From positions 186,001 through 250,000 of the forward strand of contig NZ_CP051006.1 of the NCBI RefSeq assembly GCF_014673495.1: a stretch of 64,000 nt of DNA. Reading direction: 5' to 3'. This DNA is from Streptomyces griseofuscus (lineage in GTDB: Bacteria; Actinomycetota; Actinomycetes; Streptomycetales; Streptomycetaceae). Numbering within the stretch: the first letter of the stretch is position 1; each line of letters starts with the position of its first letter. Under the pieces are notes generated by a model, which had not been told where the DNA came from, did no database searches, and saw only the letters and a program-made list of their open reading frames with translations. This document shows, in pieces, positions 24,970 through 33,609 of the stretch. Position numbers and translations under genes: made by a program.

Positions 24970-25869
24970 GTGTCGGAATATTCGGTATTGACAGAGGAAG
25001 AATTAAAGCTGCTGCCGTCGGACGAGGATGTCCTGCGCTACGAGAAAAACGGCTGGTATCTATCGCAGAAGCTCCTCAGCGACGCGGAGACCGAGGCTCT
25101 GACCGAAGCCAGCGAGCGCTTCTACGCAGGTCACAGGGATCGCGAACTACCTGTTCGACCGGACCGGCTGGCCGACTGGTCCGCCGCCGACGGCGAGATC
25201 CAACGCAACAGCGACTACATTCATTACCGGGACGAGACCATCGCTGGAATTCTCCGTAAACCCCTCGTAGCAGCCGTGGCCGCACGATTGGCGAGAACTC
25301 CGGAGATACGCACCTTCCAGGCGACTCTCATTTACAAGCCGGCGGCCCCGGAAGAAACGTCGAACATTGTCTCCTGGCATTTCGACAAATACTTCTGGCC
25401 CACCTGCTCCTCCGACAACATGCTGACCGCCTTCATCCCTTTCCATGACTGCACGGAAGAGGCGGGCACCATCACGATGGTGCCGGGAAGCCACCGGTGG
25501 GAACGGCGCCACGGCGCCGAGCGACCGGCCGGCGATCCCGCCGACGTGGCCCGCGAATACCTGCTGGAGGGAGACGCGGAGCGCAACGGCGCCACCGTCG
25601 AACGGGTGCCCGTGCACATACCGCGGGGTCATATGACCTTCCACCACTGCCTCCTGTACCACGGCAGCGGGCCCAACCGCAGTCCGCACCCCCGCCGCGC
25701 GATCTCGTTCCACCTCCAGGACGGGTCCAACGCCTACCGGCACTACCGGAACTCCGACGGCCGCCAGCAGCCGTACAAGCACGACGTCCTGGTACGGCGG
25801 ACCCCGTCCGGCGAACCGGACTACGCGGACCCGGAGTTCTGCCCCACCCTCTGGCCCGCCGGGGGATGA
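24970..25869 (+). CDS. Fe(II)/2-oxoglutarate dioxygenase (PhyH family)
   Basis: 299 residues from a GTG at 24970 after GAGACGAGGAT. The iron ligands are visible: His137 and Asp139 in SWHFDKY, and distal His231 in LLYHGSGPNRS. Arg243 in HPRRAISFHL is the probable 2-oxoglutarate salt bridge. Family members hydroxylate, halogenate or desaturate small molecules in natural-product pathways. It is the only rightward gene in the left arm of the cluster, flanked by its exporter and the first FemAB-like gene, so it probably tailors the product or a building block. Confidence 0.88.
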   Translation: MSEYSVLTEEELKLLPSDEDVLRYEKNGWYLSQKLLSDAETEALTEASERFYAGHRDRELPVRPDRLADWSAADGEIQRNSDYIHYRDETIAGILRKPLVAAVAARLARTPEIRTFQATLIYKPAAPEETSNIVSWHFDKYFWPTCSSDNMLTAFIPFHDCTEEAGTITMVPGSHRWERRHGAERPAGDPADVAREYLLEGDAERNGATVERVPVHIPRGHMTFHHCLLYHGSGPNRSPHPRRAISFHLQDGSNAYRHYRNSDGRQQPYKHDVLVRRTPSGEPDYADPEFCPTLWPAGG

Positions 25870-25876
25870 GGGCTCC

Positions 25877-25907
25877 GGCCCCCGGGACCCACGCGGGTCC
25901 CGGGGCC
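25877..25907. terminator. Bidirectional terminator hairpin
   Basis: A GC-rich hairpin between convergent genes: left arm GGCCCCCGGGACCC (25877-25890), loop ACGC, right arm GGGTCCCGGGGCC (25895-25907), with one bulged C. There is no U-tract, as is usual in Streptomyces. It can serve both the dioxygenase and the FemAB-like operon. Confidence 0.75.
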
Positions 25908-25971
25908 GAGGCTCGCCCGGGGTGCCGTACCGGTCGGCAGGCGCGTCACCCCGCGAAGTCCGTCGTACGGG

Positions 25972-27090
25972 TCACAGCGGGGTGATCCGGCCGAGCTCCC
26001 ACTCCGCCTCGTCCATTCCGCCGCCGGCCTCGGCCCGCAGCGAGTCGGCGAGGGCCTGGTCGGCGGCGGTGTCGCGGGTCAGTCCCGCGCCCCGGACCAG
26101 CGGCAGCGGCAGCACCGCCGCCCAGACCGGATGGAGCCGCGCCCCGCGCCTGACCTTGGCCTCTACCGCCGACAGGCCCAGATGCAGGGTGTCGAGCCGG
26201 CGCCGCTCCATGTGCCGCAGCGGGCCGTAGTACACGGCGTTGAAGTACTCGTAGGCGCCCCGGGTGCGGGTGTAGTCGAACCCGGCCACCCGGGCGTAGA
26301 GCATCTCCCGCCAGGCGAAGGCGACATGCCCGCCGACCAGACCGCCCTCCTCGTCGACGACACGGAAGACCGTGCTGAGGCCGTCGAGGTGCTCGGCCTG
26401 GACCTTGAGGAACGCCCGGATCTCCGCCAGGTCCAGGGACGCGTCGTACCGGTCCATGGTCTGGCCGATCAGCGGCGCCAGTTCGTCCACGCACTCCGAC
26501 AGGGGTGCCGTCGCCAGCGAGAGCCCGGCCTGTTCGAACTTGCGCACCTCGTAGTCACGTTTGCGGACGTTGTGTCCGAGCAGTCGGCGGTACGACTCGA
26601 AAGTGCCCTCCTCGTTGTGGATCACGGCCTCCGCGCTGCGCAGCTGTGCCCGGACCGGGAACAGAGCGGCGAGCGACCGCAGGCTGTCGGTGGTGAGGAA
26701 GTCGAAGAGGAGGGCGTCGCGGCCGAGCCGGGCGGCGTGGTCCGCCAGGCCCTCGACCAACTCGGTCAGGGCGGCCCGCCGTTCCGCCTCCGCTCCGGCG
26801 AGCAGGAATTCATTGTGGTAGCCGGTGCGGGTGCCGACGCGCAGGACCGCACGGTCGGCGGCGACCGGCGGAAGGGGCGGGGCGTTCTTCGCGGGGAAGT
26901 CGTAGGACGGCGTGGCGGCGAGCAGCCTGCCGTCCGAGGACACCACGGTGTAGGTGGCCGCGGCGAAGTCGGGGCGCTCCTGCCCGGCGAGCCAGCCGTG
27001 GCTCTGGTAGAAGCAGGAGGCGGGCACCAGGGAGTCCCAGGTGTCGCGTGCGATGTCGCCGATCGATGTCAGATGCCTGGTCTCGGTCAT
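25972..27090 (-). CDS. FemAB/GNAT-fold acyl- or aminoacyltransferase-like protein (paralogue 1)
   Basis: 372 residues from the ATG at 27090 with GAGGAGG upstream. It belongs to the DUF482/FemAB-like group (double GNAT fold). Marks are YRRLLGHNVRKRDYEVRKFE, VVDEEGGLVGGHVAFAWREM, LYARVAGFDYTRTRGAYEYF and LHLGLSAVEAKVRRGARLHP. Relatives transfer acyl or aminoacyl groups, some from aminoacyl-tRNA, and several act in peptidyl natural-product pathways. It is similar along its length to the next gene, so the pair arose by duplication. With an ATP-grasp ligase in the same cluster, an amide-forming role is likely but unproven. Confidence 0.75.
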   Translation of the reverse strand: MTETRHLTSIGDIARDTWDSLVPASCFYQSHGWLAGQERPDFAAATYTVVSSDGRLLAATPSYDFPAKNAPPLPPVAADRAVLRVGTRTGYHNEFLLAGAEAERRAALTELVEGLADHAARLGRDALLFDFLTTDSLRSLAALFPVRAQLRSAEAVIHNEEGTFESYRRLLGHNVRKRDYEVRKFEQAGLSLATAPLSECVDELAPLIGQTMDRYDASLDLAEIRAFLKVQAEHLDGLSTVFRVVDEEGGLVGGHVAFAWREMLYARVAGFDYTRTRGAYEYFNAVYYGPLRHMERRRLDTLHLGLSAVEAKVRRGARLHPVWAAVLPLPLVRGAGLTRDTAADQALADSLRAEAGGGMDEAEWELGRITPL

Positions 27091-27139
27091 GGCCGGGGCC
27101 TCCTCGCGCACCGTTCGGTCCGCGGCGCGGTACGCGTCT

Positions 27140-28309
27140 TCACAGCTGCCAGTCCTTCGTGTCGACTCCGCCCACCACGTGCCGCGCGTACGCGGCCCCG
27201 AACGCCTCGGTCTCCTCGCGGTTGCGTTCCCGCACGGCGTCCGGGTCTGCCCCGAGGGGTCGGTCCACGCCCACGAGCACCGTGTACAGGGGAACCGGCT
27301 GGGCACCCCGGCTCAGCTTGGCCTCGAAGGTGCCGAGTCCGAGGTGGATGGCCCGGGTGGACCGGCCCGTCCCCTGCGCGATGGGGTGGTAGACGACCAG
27401 GTTGAAGTAGTCCGCCTTGTTCTCGTAGCCGTAGTCGAAACCGGCCACCCGGGCGTACAGCATGTCCTGGTGGCGGTAGCGCAGGGCGAAGCCGACGGGG
27501 TTCTCGCCCTCCTCGGCCAGCAGCAGGGTGCTGCGCTCCCCCAGGTGCCGTCCCTGCCTGCCGTAGACCTCCGCCGCCTTGGCGACCCCGTAGTCATGGC
27601 CGTGCTTGCGCATCAGCGCGCTGTTGAGGGGGGCGATGCGCTCCACGACCTCGGGCAGCGCCACCTCGCGCACGGTGCGCCCGCTCTCGCGGAAGGTGCG
27701 CACCTCACGCCGGGCACGGGGGCGCCGTTTCGCGGGGAGCCACGCGTAGTAGTCCTCCAGGTCCTCCCAGAGGCCGACCGGGAGCACCGTCTCCACGTCG
27801 TGGAAGAGGACGACGGCATCCTCGTGGGCGCGGGCGAGATCGAGCGCGTCCTCGCGGGGAAGGTAGTAGTAGGCGAGGACGGACGCCTCTGCCTTCCCGG
27901 CGAAGGCCAGGGCCTCGGACGTCAGGGCCTCGACGGCCGCCGCCCGCCGCTCGGGCCCGGCGTCCGGGTGGTGGACGACCTGGCCCCGGAACTCGGACCA
28001 GCCCGCGCCGATCGCCAGGGGCCGCGCGGCGACCGCCGCGCGGCGCTCCTCGTCGACGAGTCCGGCGAGCAGATCGGCGGGCGTGTAGAGCGCGTGCGGA
28101 GGCCGGGCGAACGTGTAGACCTCGAGGCCTGCCGCCATGGCGCCCTGGGCGTCATGGGCCGTGACGCGCCGGGCCCGCGCCCCGGGCGGAAGCTCTTCCT
28201 CACGTACGCCCTGGAAGCCCGCGGTCGAGTAGATGGTGGACCCGGACGTGAGAGAGTCCCAGTCGGCGCCGGGCAGCGCGCCGACTGTGTCGTAGGTGCG
28301 GACATCCAT
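27140..28309 (-). CDS. FemAB/GNAT-fold acyl- or aminoacyltransferase-like protein (paralogue 2)
   Basis: 389 residues from the ATG at 28309 (MDVRTYDTVGALPGADWDSL) with GGGAGT upstream. It shares the C-terminal pattern of paralogue 1: LRYRHQDMLYARVAGFDYGY, ADYFNLVVYHPIAQG and AIHLGLGTFEAKLSRGAQPV. The N-terminal halves differ more, as expected if the two take different acceptors or donors. It is 49 bp upstream of paralogue 1 on the same strand, so they are probably one transcript. The exact reaction cannot be read. Confidence 0.75.
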   Translation of the reverse strand: MDVRTYDTVGALPGADWDSLTSGSTIYSTAGFQGVREEELPPGARARRVTAHDAQGAMAAGLEVYTFARPPHALYTPADLLAGLVDEERRAAVAARPLAIGAGWSEFRGQVVHHPDAGPERRAAAVEALTSEALAFAGKAEASVLAYYYLPREDALDLARAHEDAVVLFHDVETVLPVGLWEDLEDYYAWLPAKRRPRARREVRTFRESGRTVREVALPEVVERIAPLNSALMRKHGHDYGVAKAAEVYGRQGRHLGERSTLLLAEEGENPVGFALRYRHQDMLYARVAGFDYGYENKADYFNLVVYHPIAQGTGRSTRAIHLGLGTFEAKLSRGAQPVPLYTVLVGVDRPLGADPDAVRERNREETEAFGAAYARHVVGGVDTKDWQL

Positions 28310-28359
28310 GGGTAACTCCCGACATTGACAAAAGGGTTGGTGCATCGGCCTGGAGAGGA

Positions 28360-28911
28360 TCAACGGGGGATCCGGCCGACGAGGTCGCGTACGTCGCCGC
28401 CGCGGAACCGGACGAGGCGCACGCCGGACCTCGCCAGGCGTGCGAACAGCTCCTGGTTGGCGCGCTGTTGGTCCGCCCGCACCTTGAGGGCATACCAGAG
28501 GATCGAGCGGGGGCCGACGACGGTCCACAGGGTTTCCCGGGTACCGCCCCAGAGCTTCTCCCGGCGTATCCAGCGGCGCAGGGTGCGGCGCAGCAGCCGG
28601 GGCCAGGCCAGGCGCAGCGGCGGGTCGACCCAGACCACGCAGTCGGCGGTGTGCGCGTAGGCCGCGACGGCGGCGGGGAACTGGCCGTCCACCACCCAGC
28701 GTTCGCCCTCAAGTGCCTTGCCGACCTCGGCGATGAACTCCTCCTCCGGCACCGGTGTCCACCCGGGTCCCCAGAACAGGGCGTCCAGGCATACCGGGGG
28801 CGCCTCGGACCGCGTCAGCAGTCCGGCGAGGGTCGACTTACCGCAGCCCGGGCCGCCGACTATCCATATCTTCCCCGCCGGTGGGCCGCCGAAAGGGTTC
28901 TCTTCGCTCAC
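28360..28911 (-). CDS. P-loop NTPase of the adenylate-kinase-like (FlaR/topology-modulation) group
   Basis: 183 residues from a GTG at 28911. Walker A is IVGGPGCGKSTLAGLL, preceded by a short leader. The DALFWGPGWTPVPEEEF block and RWVVDGQF (substrate-binding D-G) are typical of the small nucleoside-kinase-like FlaR group. VVWVDPPLRLAWPRLLRRTL continues that fold. In this setting it may phosphorylate a nucleoside or sugar intermediate. The GTG overlaps the stop of the HAD gene (GTGA), indicating coupled translation. Confidence 0.8.
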   Translation of the reverse strand: MSEENPFGGPPAGKIWIVGGPGCGKSTLAGLLTRSEAPPVCLDALFWGPGWTPVPEEEFIAEVGKALEGERWVVDGQFPAAVAAYAHTADCVVWVDPPLRLAWPRLLRRTLRRWIRREKLWGGTRETLWTVVGPRSILWYALKVRADQQRANQELFARLARSGVRLVRFRGGDVRDLVGRIPR

Positions 28912-29720
28912 AGCAGGTTCCTCTCCACCCACATGGCCACCCCGTCCTCGTCGTGGGAGGCCGTCAGTTCCGTCGCCGAAGACCGTACGTCAGAAACGGC
29001 GTTGGCCATGGCCACCCCCCTGGCGGCCGCGCGCAGCAGGCTCAGGTCGTTGGGCGCGTCGCCGAAGGCCACGACGGCGCTCCAGTCGAGACCCCGGGTG
29101 CCGAGGAGCCATGAGACGGCCGACCGCTTGTCGGCCCCCGGCGCCGAGACCTCGACCAGTCCGGCGTCCGAGGAGGTCCAGCCGAGGCCGGCGGGTGCGA
29201 GGAGGGCGGGCGGGGGCGGGTCGGCGCGCAGGGCCATGAGGCAGAGGACGTCCTCGTCGTCCGGCACCTGGCCGACTCGGGGCGCGTCGGCTCCCCCGCT
29301 GCTGAGGACGTCCGGCCAGTCGGGTCCGAGCAGCCGCCCGGAGGGGCGGTCCAGAGCCCAGGGCACCGGGCCGAGGAGGGTGAGCGCCTCGCGCACCCGG
29401 GCCGGTGCCATGGCGCGGACCCGCCGCGGCCGGAGGTCGTCCAGATCGCCGGTGACGGCGCCGTTCGAGGAGACGAGGGACGCGCCCAGGCCGCGCAGCG
29501 GCAGCAGCACCTGCCGGGCGGACCAGGCGGGGCGGGCGGTGGCGAGGACCAGGTGCACGCCGGCCGCCACGGCCGCGGTGAGGGCCTCGGCGGTGCGCTC
29601 GCCGACCTCATGGTCCGCGTTCAGGAGGGTGCCGTCCAGGTCCGAGACGACGACCGCCGGGCGGGCGCCCCCGGGAAGGTGGGAGCGCCCGCCGGTCCGT
29701 GCGAGGTCCGTGGAGGTCAC
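28908..29720 (-). CDS. HAD-superfamily phosphatase (Cof type)
   Basis: 270 residues from a GTG at 29720. Motif I is VVVSDLDGTLLNAD (nucleophile D and acid D of DxD), motif II lies around VHLVLATARPAW and SSNGAV, motif III is the Lys in GADKRSAVSWLL, and motif IV is VVAFGDAPNDLSLLRAA. The C2-type cap lies between. Cof-type enzymes dephosphorylate sugar or nucleotide phosphates. Together with the kinase and the thymidylate-synthase-like enzyme this suggests that pathway intermediates are nucleotides. It overlaps its neighbours on both sides by four bases. Confidence 0.88.
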   Translation of the reverse strand: MTSTDLARTGGRSHLPGGARPAVVVSDLDGTLLNADHEVGERTAEALTAAVAAGVHLVLATARPAWSARQVLLPLRGLGASLVSSNGAVTGDLDDLRPRRVRAMAPARVREALTLLGPVPWALDRPSGRLLGPDWPDVLSSGGADAPRVGQVPDDEDVLCLMALRADPPPPALLAPAGLGWTSSDAGLVEVSAPGADKRSAVSWLLGTRGLDWSAVVAFGDAPNDLSLLRAAARGVAMANAVSDVRSSATELTASHDEDGVAMWVERNLL

Positions 29721-30439
29721 GGGGCCGGTTCGGGGGTGGTGGGCAGCGGCATGCGGTGCACGATGGCGGCGGCGTACCGATGGTAGTGCCATTCTTCGTA
29801 GCCGAGGTGGCTCTCGCCCCGGATGCCGAGGTCGGCGTTCTCGAAGAGCTGCCAGCCGGGACGGTCGACGATGGTGTCCATCTCCTCCCTGGGCGGGTAG
29901 TAACCGCACCGACGCTCCTCGTCGTTGAGCCCGATCAGGTACTCGCCGAAGAAGATGCCGCCCGGGGCGACCATGTCCATCGCGTGGTGGATGAGCGCTT
30001 CCAGGGTGTGCGCCCGGTTGGGGGGCATCGACCACAGGCCGCTTCCCATCACCAGCTGGAAGTCGCCCGAGGCCGGGAGGGTCATGTAGTCCTGCTCGAC
30101 GATGACGCAGTCGTCGGTGAGGCCCTCGGAGGCAAGCCGCTGCCGGAGGCCGACGACCTCGTGGTGGCCGTCGACCAGGTCGAATTCGCCCCCGTTCAGG
30201 AAGAGCGCGTCGGTCTCGACGCCGACGACCTCCCAGCCGGCGCGCAGCAGGGGAAGGGCGAACTTGCCGTCCGAGGCGCCGAGCACGCAGGCCCTCGGGC
30301 GGACCCGGCGGGCATACTCGCCCAGCGGGATGTAACGGGCGAGCGCGGGGAAGTACGAGTAGTACGGCCCCCAGTAGCTCTTCTCGTCGACGTCCAGCAC
30401 ATGGTCTTTCAAGGGAATCCTTCCGCTGGTGGGCGTCAT
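29717..30439 (-). CDS. SAM-dependent methyltransferase-like protein
   Basis: 240 residues from the ATG at 30439, which overlaps the stop of the radical SAM gene. It has a Rossmann methyltransferase core: PRACVLGASDGKFALPLLRA (motif I; G-A-S-D-G in place of the usual G-x-G-x-G), WEVVGVETDALFL (acidic end of strand 2) and FQLVMGSGLWSMPPNRAHTL. The GIFFGEYLIGLNDEERRCGY block is unusual. The fold is clear; the methyl acceptor is unknown. The fifth-gene position in a tightly overlapping operon ties it to the same pathway. Confidence 0.8.
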   Translation of the reverse strand: MTPTSGRIPLKDHVLDVDEKSYWGPYYSYFPALARYIPLGEYARRVRPRACVLGASDGKFALPLLRAGWEVVGVETDALFLNGGEFDLVDGHHEVVGLRQRLASEGLTDDCVIVEQDYMTLPASGDFQLVMGSGLWSMPPNRAHTLEALIHHAMDMVAPGGIFFGEYLIGLNDEERRCGYYPPREEMDTIVDRPGWQLFENADLGIRGESHLGYEEWHYHRYAAAIVHRMPLPTTPEPAP

Positions 30440-32277
30440 GCGCCTACGGGGGTCGCCGACTCGGCGGCGCTGTTGCGGGTGCTGCCCCAGCGCTTGGCCG
30501 AGGCCTCGTGGATGAACCAGATGTCGTCTTCGTCCAGGAGCCGGGAGACCACTTCTGGGTACGCCTCTTCGAAGTACGTGTAGGGTGGCCGGTTGTCCTT
30601 GCGCGAGTGGTAGTCGAGCCGGTCCTGACCGTGTGCCGCGGTGATGGCGGTGCCGGGGTGGTAGGTGAGGATGTTGGGGCTGGCCATGACGAGCAGTCCG
30701 TCGTCGATGAGCCGGCCTATCTCCTCGATCGTCTCCTCGATGGAGTCGCGGTCCTCGCCGTCGAGTCCGAACAGGACGGAGCTGCCGACGCGGATCCCGT
30801 GGTCCCTGATGGTGCTCAGGGCTTCCCGTACCTTGCTCACCCATGCCTCGGGGTTGCGGCGCAGCAGGTTCTTGCCGACGTTGCGCATGACCTGCTGGGC
30901 CATGCTCTCGATGCCGATGTAGACGTAGGTGCAGCCGTTCTCCCGCATGAGGTCGAGGGCCTCGTGAACCTCCTGCGCCTTGGCACGGTTGAGGACGACG
31001 TCCACGGTGAGCTGTGCGCCCCACTCGAACGACCGTGACCGCGGATTGCGGGCGCGCAGGCGTGCCAGGTCGTGGCAGAAGTCGGTGATGGCCTTCCAGT
31101 TGCCGCCCCAGAAGACGGGGTCGTCGAAGAAGGCGGCTTCCGTTCCCCAGCCGACCAGTTGCTCGATGCGCTGGGCGACGTGCTCGGTCTCGGACACCGC
31201 GAAGCGTGTGGGGCGCTTGGAGACCTGGATGCTCTCGGAGCAGAAGGTGCACTTGAAGGGGCAGGCGTCCAGTGTCATCACATGGGCGGTCCGGCTGCCC
31301 AGGGGGGAGCTGCCCGCGCGGGTGAAGATGCCGAACCGGGCTCGCACGGAGAATGCCTGGTACGGCGAGGGGAGTTGCGAGGCGTCGATGCGCTCACCCC
31401 GCACGGGGACGAGCACGGCCTCGTCCGCCGTGAGGCCGACGATGTTGCCGGCCCCCTTGATCGTCCCGTCGTGGGCGGCGACGAGTGCGAGGGCGTCGAG
31501 GACCTCCTCGACGGAGGTGGGGCCTGGTTCGGGGGTCATGACCAGTGCGGCCGCGCGTAACAGCAGGTCGAGGAGGGGTGATCCGTCCCCCGCGACCACG
31601 AAGTCGACCACGGGCCGGGCGCGCCCGTCGCGGATGACTTCCACGGTGCTGCTCCAGGACAGGTCGGCCGTGCCGGTGGCGCCCTGGTAGCGGACGGTCT
31701 CGTCGGCGTGTCTGCCGCCGACGATCACCAGGCAGCCGGGGGCTTGCTCCTTGGCCAGTTCGGCCATCTCCAGCGCATAGCGGTGGCCGGCCGACACCGA
31801 GCTGAGCAGCAGCACCTTGGGGCGCAGCGCCCGGAGTTCGGTGATGAACGCCGTGCGGGCCACATCGTCCCAGATGCGCGGGTCGAAGACATGGCCGTCG
31901 GTGGTACGGCTGTCCGCCACGAGCACGGAGCGGGGTCCGTCCTCGGCGAGGCGGTAGGCGTCGTCCGGGTAGCGACCCCAGTCGGCGGCCACGTCGTCCA
32001 GGGACGGCTGTTCGGGGAGCCCTCGCTCCAGGCGTGCGACGGACCGCTCGACGGTGAGGGAGAGCGCCGAATAGAGGCACATGGGGTCGCCCGGGTAGGC
32101 GACCTCGCCGCCGCGGCTGGTGGCGACGGGGACCAGGGCGGCCATGATCGGGAAGAGGTAGGGGTCCCGGACCGGGTGGGAGGTGGGGTCAGCGGCCCGC
32201 TCGAAGAGCTCGCGGCGGCGGGAGAGGCGGTCGGCCAGCTCCTGCTGGGCGGTGGAGTCGGGACATCGCGGTTCCAT
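30436..32277 (-). CDS. B12-binding-type radical SAM enzyme
   Basis: 613 residues. An N-terminal region of about 150 residues is followed by a cobalamin-binding-like Rossmann domain (about 154-234: KVLLLSSVSAGHRYALEMAE, CLVIVGGRHADETV). The radical SAM barrel follows, with the Fe-S triad Cys339, Cys343 and Cys346 in ACPFKCTFCSES. YVYIGIESMAQQVMRNVGKN and the second-half SSVLFGLDGEDRDSIEETIE are typical of B12-radical SAM enzymes. Such proteins methylate unreactive carbons or rearrange sugars in natural-product pathways. The ATG at 32277 is the best start; a GTG a few codons upstream is possible. Confidence 0.88.
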   Translation of the reverse strand: MEPRCPDSTAQQELADRLSRRRELFERAADPTSHPVRDPYLFPIMAALVPVATSRGGEVAYPGDPMCLYSALSLTVERSVARLERGLPEQPSLDDVAADWGRYPDDAYRLAEDGPRSVLVADSRTTDGHVFDPRIWDDVARTAFITELRALRPKVLLLSSVSAGHRYALEMAELAKEQAPGCLVIVGGRHADETVRYQGATGTADLSWSSTVEVIRDGRARPVVDFVVAGDGSPLLDLLLRAAALVMTPEPGPTSVEEVLDALALVAAHDGTIKGAGNIVGLTADEAVLVPVRGERIDASQLPSPYQAFSVRARFGIFTRAGSSPLGSRTAHVMTLDACPFKCTFCSESIQVSKRPTRFAVSETEHVAQRIEQLVGWGTEAAFFDDPVFWGGNWKAITDFCHDLARLRARNPRSRSFEWGAQLTVDVVLNRAKAQEVHEALDLMRENGCTYVYIGIESMAQQVMRNVGKNLLRRNPEAWVSKVREALSTIRDHGIRVGSSVLFGLDGEDRDSIEETIEEIGRLIDDGLLVMASPNILTYHPGTAITAAHGQDRLDYHSRKDNRPPYTYFEEAYPEVVSRLLDEDDIWFIHEASAKRWGSTRNSAAESATPVGA

Positions 32278-32324
32278 GGGGGTACGAACCGTCAGTATCA
32301 CGTGGGGGCCTGCAATTCCGGTGA

Positions 32325-33317
32325 TCAGATCGAAGAGATCAGCTCGGCCACGGCGGGTTCGGCCGCACGGCTGGTCACCAGGGAGGTGGTGTCGCCGAGC
32401 TTGCGGTAGGCGTGGGTGGCCAGACAGGCGCGGGCCACGTCCGCGTAGTCGGTGACGGCCGGCGTCGCGGCTATCTTGTCGACCGCGGCGGTGTCCTTGG
32501 CCAAGGCCGCCTGACGGAGCCGGGATTCGAGATCGACGAGTTCCCGGGCCGCCTCGCGGGCGCCCTCCGGGGTGGTGGGGAAGGCGGGCAGGGAGGCGGG
32601 CACCGCCGGGTCGTCCGTGATCTTCCGGGCGAGCGCCGTCTCGTTCTCGTAGAAGTGGAACGTGCCGGCCTGGTGGATGTACCGGCCGGCGGGTACGCCG
32701 AGCAGACCGGCGGCGTACTGCTGCAGGCCCATGAACAGGAAGGCGTCGTACGGCAGGACGGTCAGCGCCTGCTGGGCACGCATCACGGTGAGCCAGACGA
32801 GAGCCCCGTCCCGCAGGAAGAGGTGCACGCCCACGGCGCAGGGGTATTCCCGCGACTGCCGGAAGTTGTCCTGCGGCTCCAGGACCAGGGCGAAGGCGCG
32901 GCGGTGGGCGGGGTCGCGCTCGATGCGGCCGACGACCTCCTCCAGCTGGTTGCCGTTGGCCGTGATGAGCCGGTGGCCGAAGGCGCCGCTGAGGGTGTGC
33001 TGGTCGTCCGAATACTCGTGGGCGCCCCGGCGGTAGTACGCGGGGGTCTCCACGTCGTTGCGCCCGTCGAGCGACCATGCGAGGAGACCGAAGCAGTAGG
33101 AGAGGTTCACCGGCAGGTGCGGGGTCACGGCGAGACAGGACGTCGGGTCCTCGACCGTGCTGCGGTGGGCGATGACTTCGCGGTAGGGACGGTCGTTGCG
33201 GCCGAAGTCGGATGCCTTGGAGAGCGGGTCGCGGACCGAGGCGATGTCGCTTCCCTCGTCGAGGACCGCCTGGAGGCCGGCCGTATAGGCATCGGCAAAA
33301 GAACGGAAAACATCCAT
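32325..33317 (-). CDS. Thymidylate-synthase-like enzyme, probably acting on a cytosine nucleotide
   Basis: 330 residues. Thymidylate synthase landmarks are present: GAFGHRL (111-117), the paired arginines in PAHRRAF, the nucleophile Cys160 in YPCAVGVH, the phosphate Arg180 in MRAQQ, and His221 and Tyr223 in TFHFYEN. The base-reading Asn of LPFN is Asp191 in VLPYDAF. Asp here is the hallmark of dCMP/CMP-specific relatives (phage dCMP hydroxymethylase, and the Lactobacillus casei TS Asn229-to-Asp switch). I infer C5 methylation or hydroxymethylation of CMP or dCMP as an early pathway step. It is the first gene of the leftward operon. Confidence 0.82.
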   Translation of the reverse strand: MDVFRSFADAYTAGLQAVLDEGSDIASVRDPLSKASDFGRNDRPYREVIAHRSTVEDPTSCLAVTPHLPVNLSYCFGLLAWSLDGRNDVETPAYYRRGAHEYSDDQHTLSGAFGHRLITANGNQLEEVVGRIERDPAHRRAFALVLEPQDNFRQSREYPCAVGVHLFLRDGALVWLTVMRAQQALTVLPYDAFLFMGLQQYAAGLLGVPAGRYIHQAGTFHFYENETALARKITDDPAVPASLPAFPTTPEGAREAARELVDLESRLRQAALAKDTAAVDKIAATPAVTDYADVARACLATHAYRKLGDTTSLVTSRAAEPAVAELISSI

Positions 33318-33609
33318 GCCACGTTCCTTAATTCTGAGAGCTGTCCGAGAGATGGCGAAGAGTTCACCTCACGTCAACCCGGACAAATGATCGTGACCGG
33401 TTGGCCAGCTACCCGAGCGATCCCACACCAGGTACCCGATCATTGTCAACCAACCCCCTGGATAAGCGAGTTACCGCCCCCTGCCACCTCGCCGGTTGCC
33501 CAGGAATCGGCAAAGTCGCCGAGCGTTGACACGCATTGGAGAGGCCCTGCTAGTGTGCGCGCTTGAATTTCCGGTAATCACCTGGCTGCCGGTGGAATGA
33601 GGTCAAACA
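33318..33609. promoter_or_regulatory. Divergent control region of the TS-like operon and the ECF transporter operon
   Basis: Lower-GC 292-bp gap. On the plus strand TTGACA at 33526-33531 and TAGTGT at 33551-33556 (19-bp spacing; GCTAGT gives 17) form a near-consensus vegetative promoter for the ECF operon. On the minus strand TTGACA at 33449-33444 is a good -35 for the TS-like operon, with only a weak -10 near 33421. No riboswitch was recognised. Confidence 0.65.

Noticed and set aside
33318..33609. Riboswitch (cobalamin or thiamine type) before the ECF operon
   Set aside because: No recognisable conserved core such as a B12-box or THI-box; only vegetative-type promoter boxes are seen.
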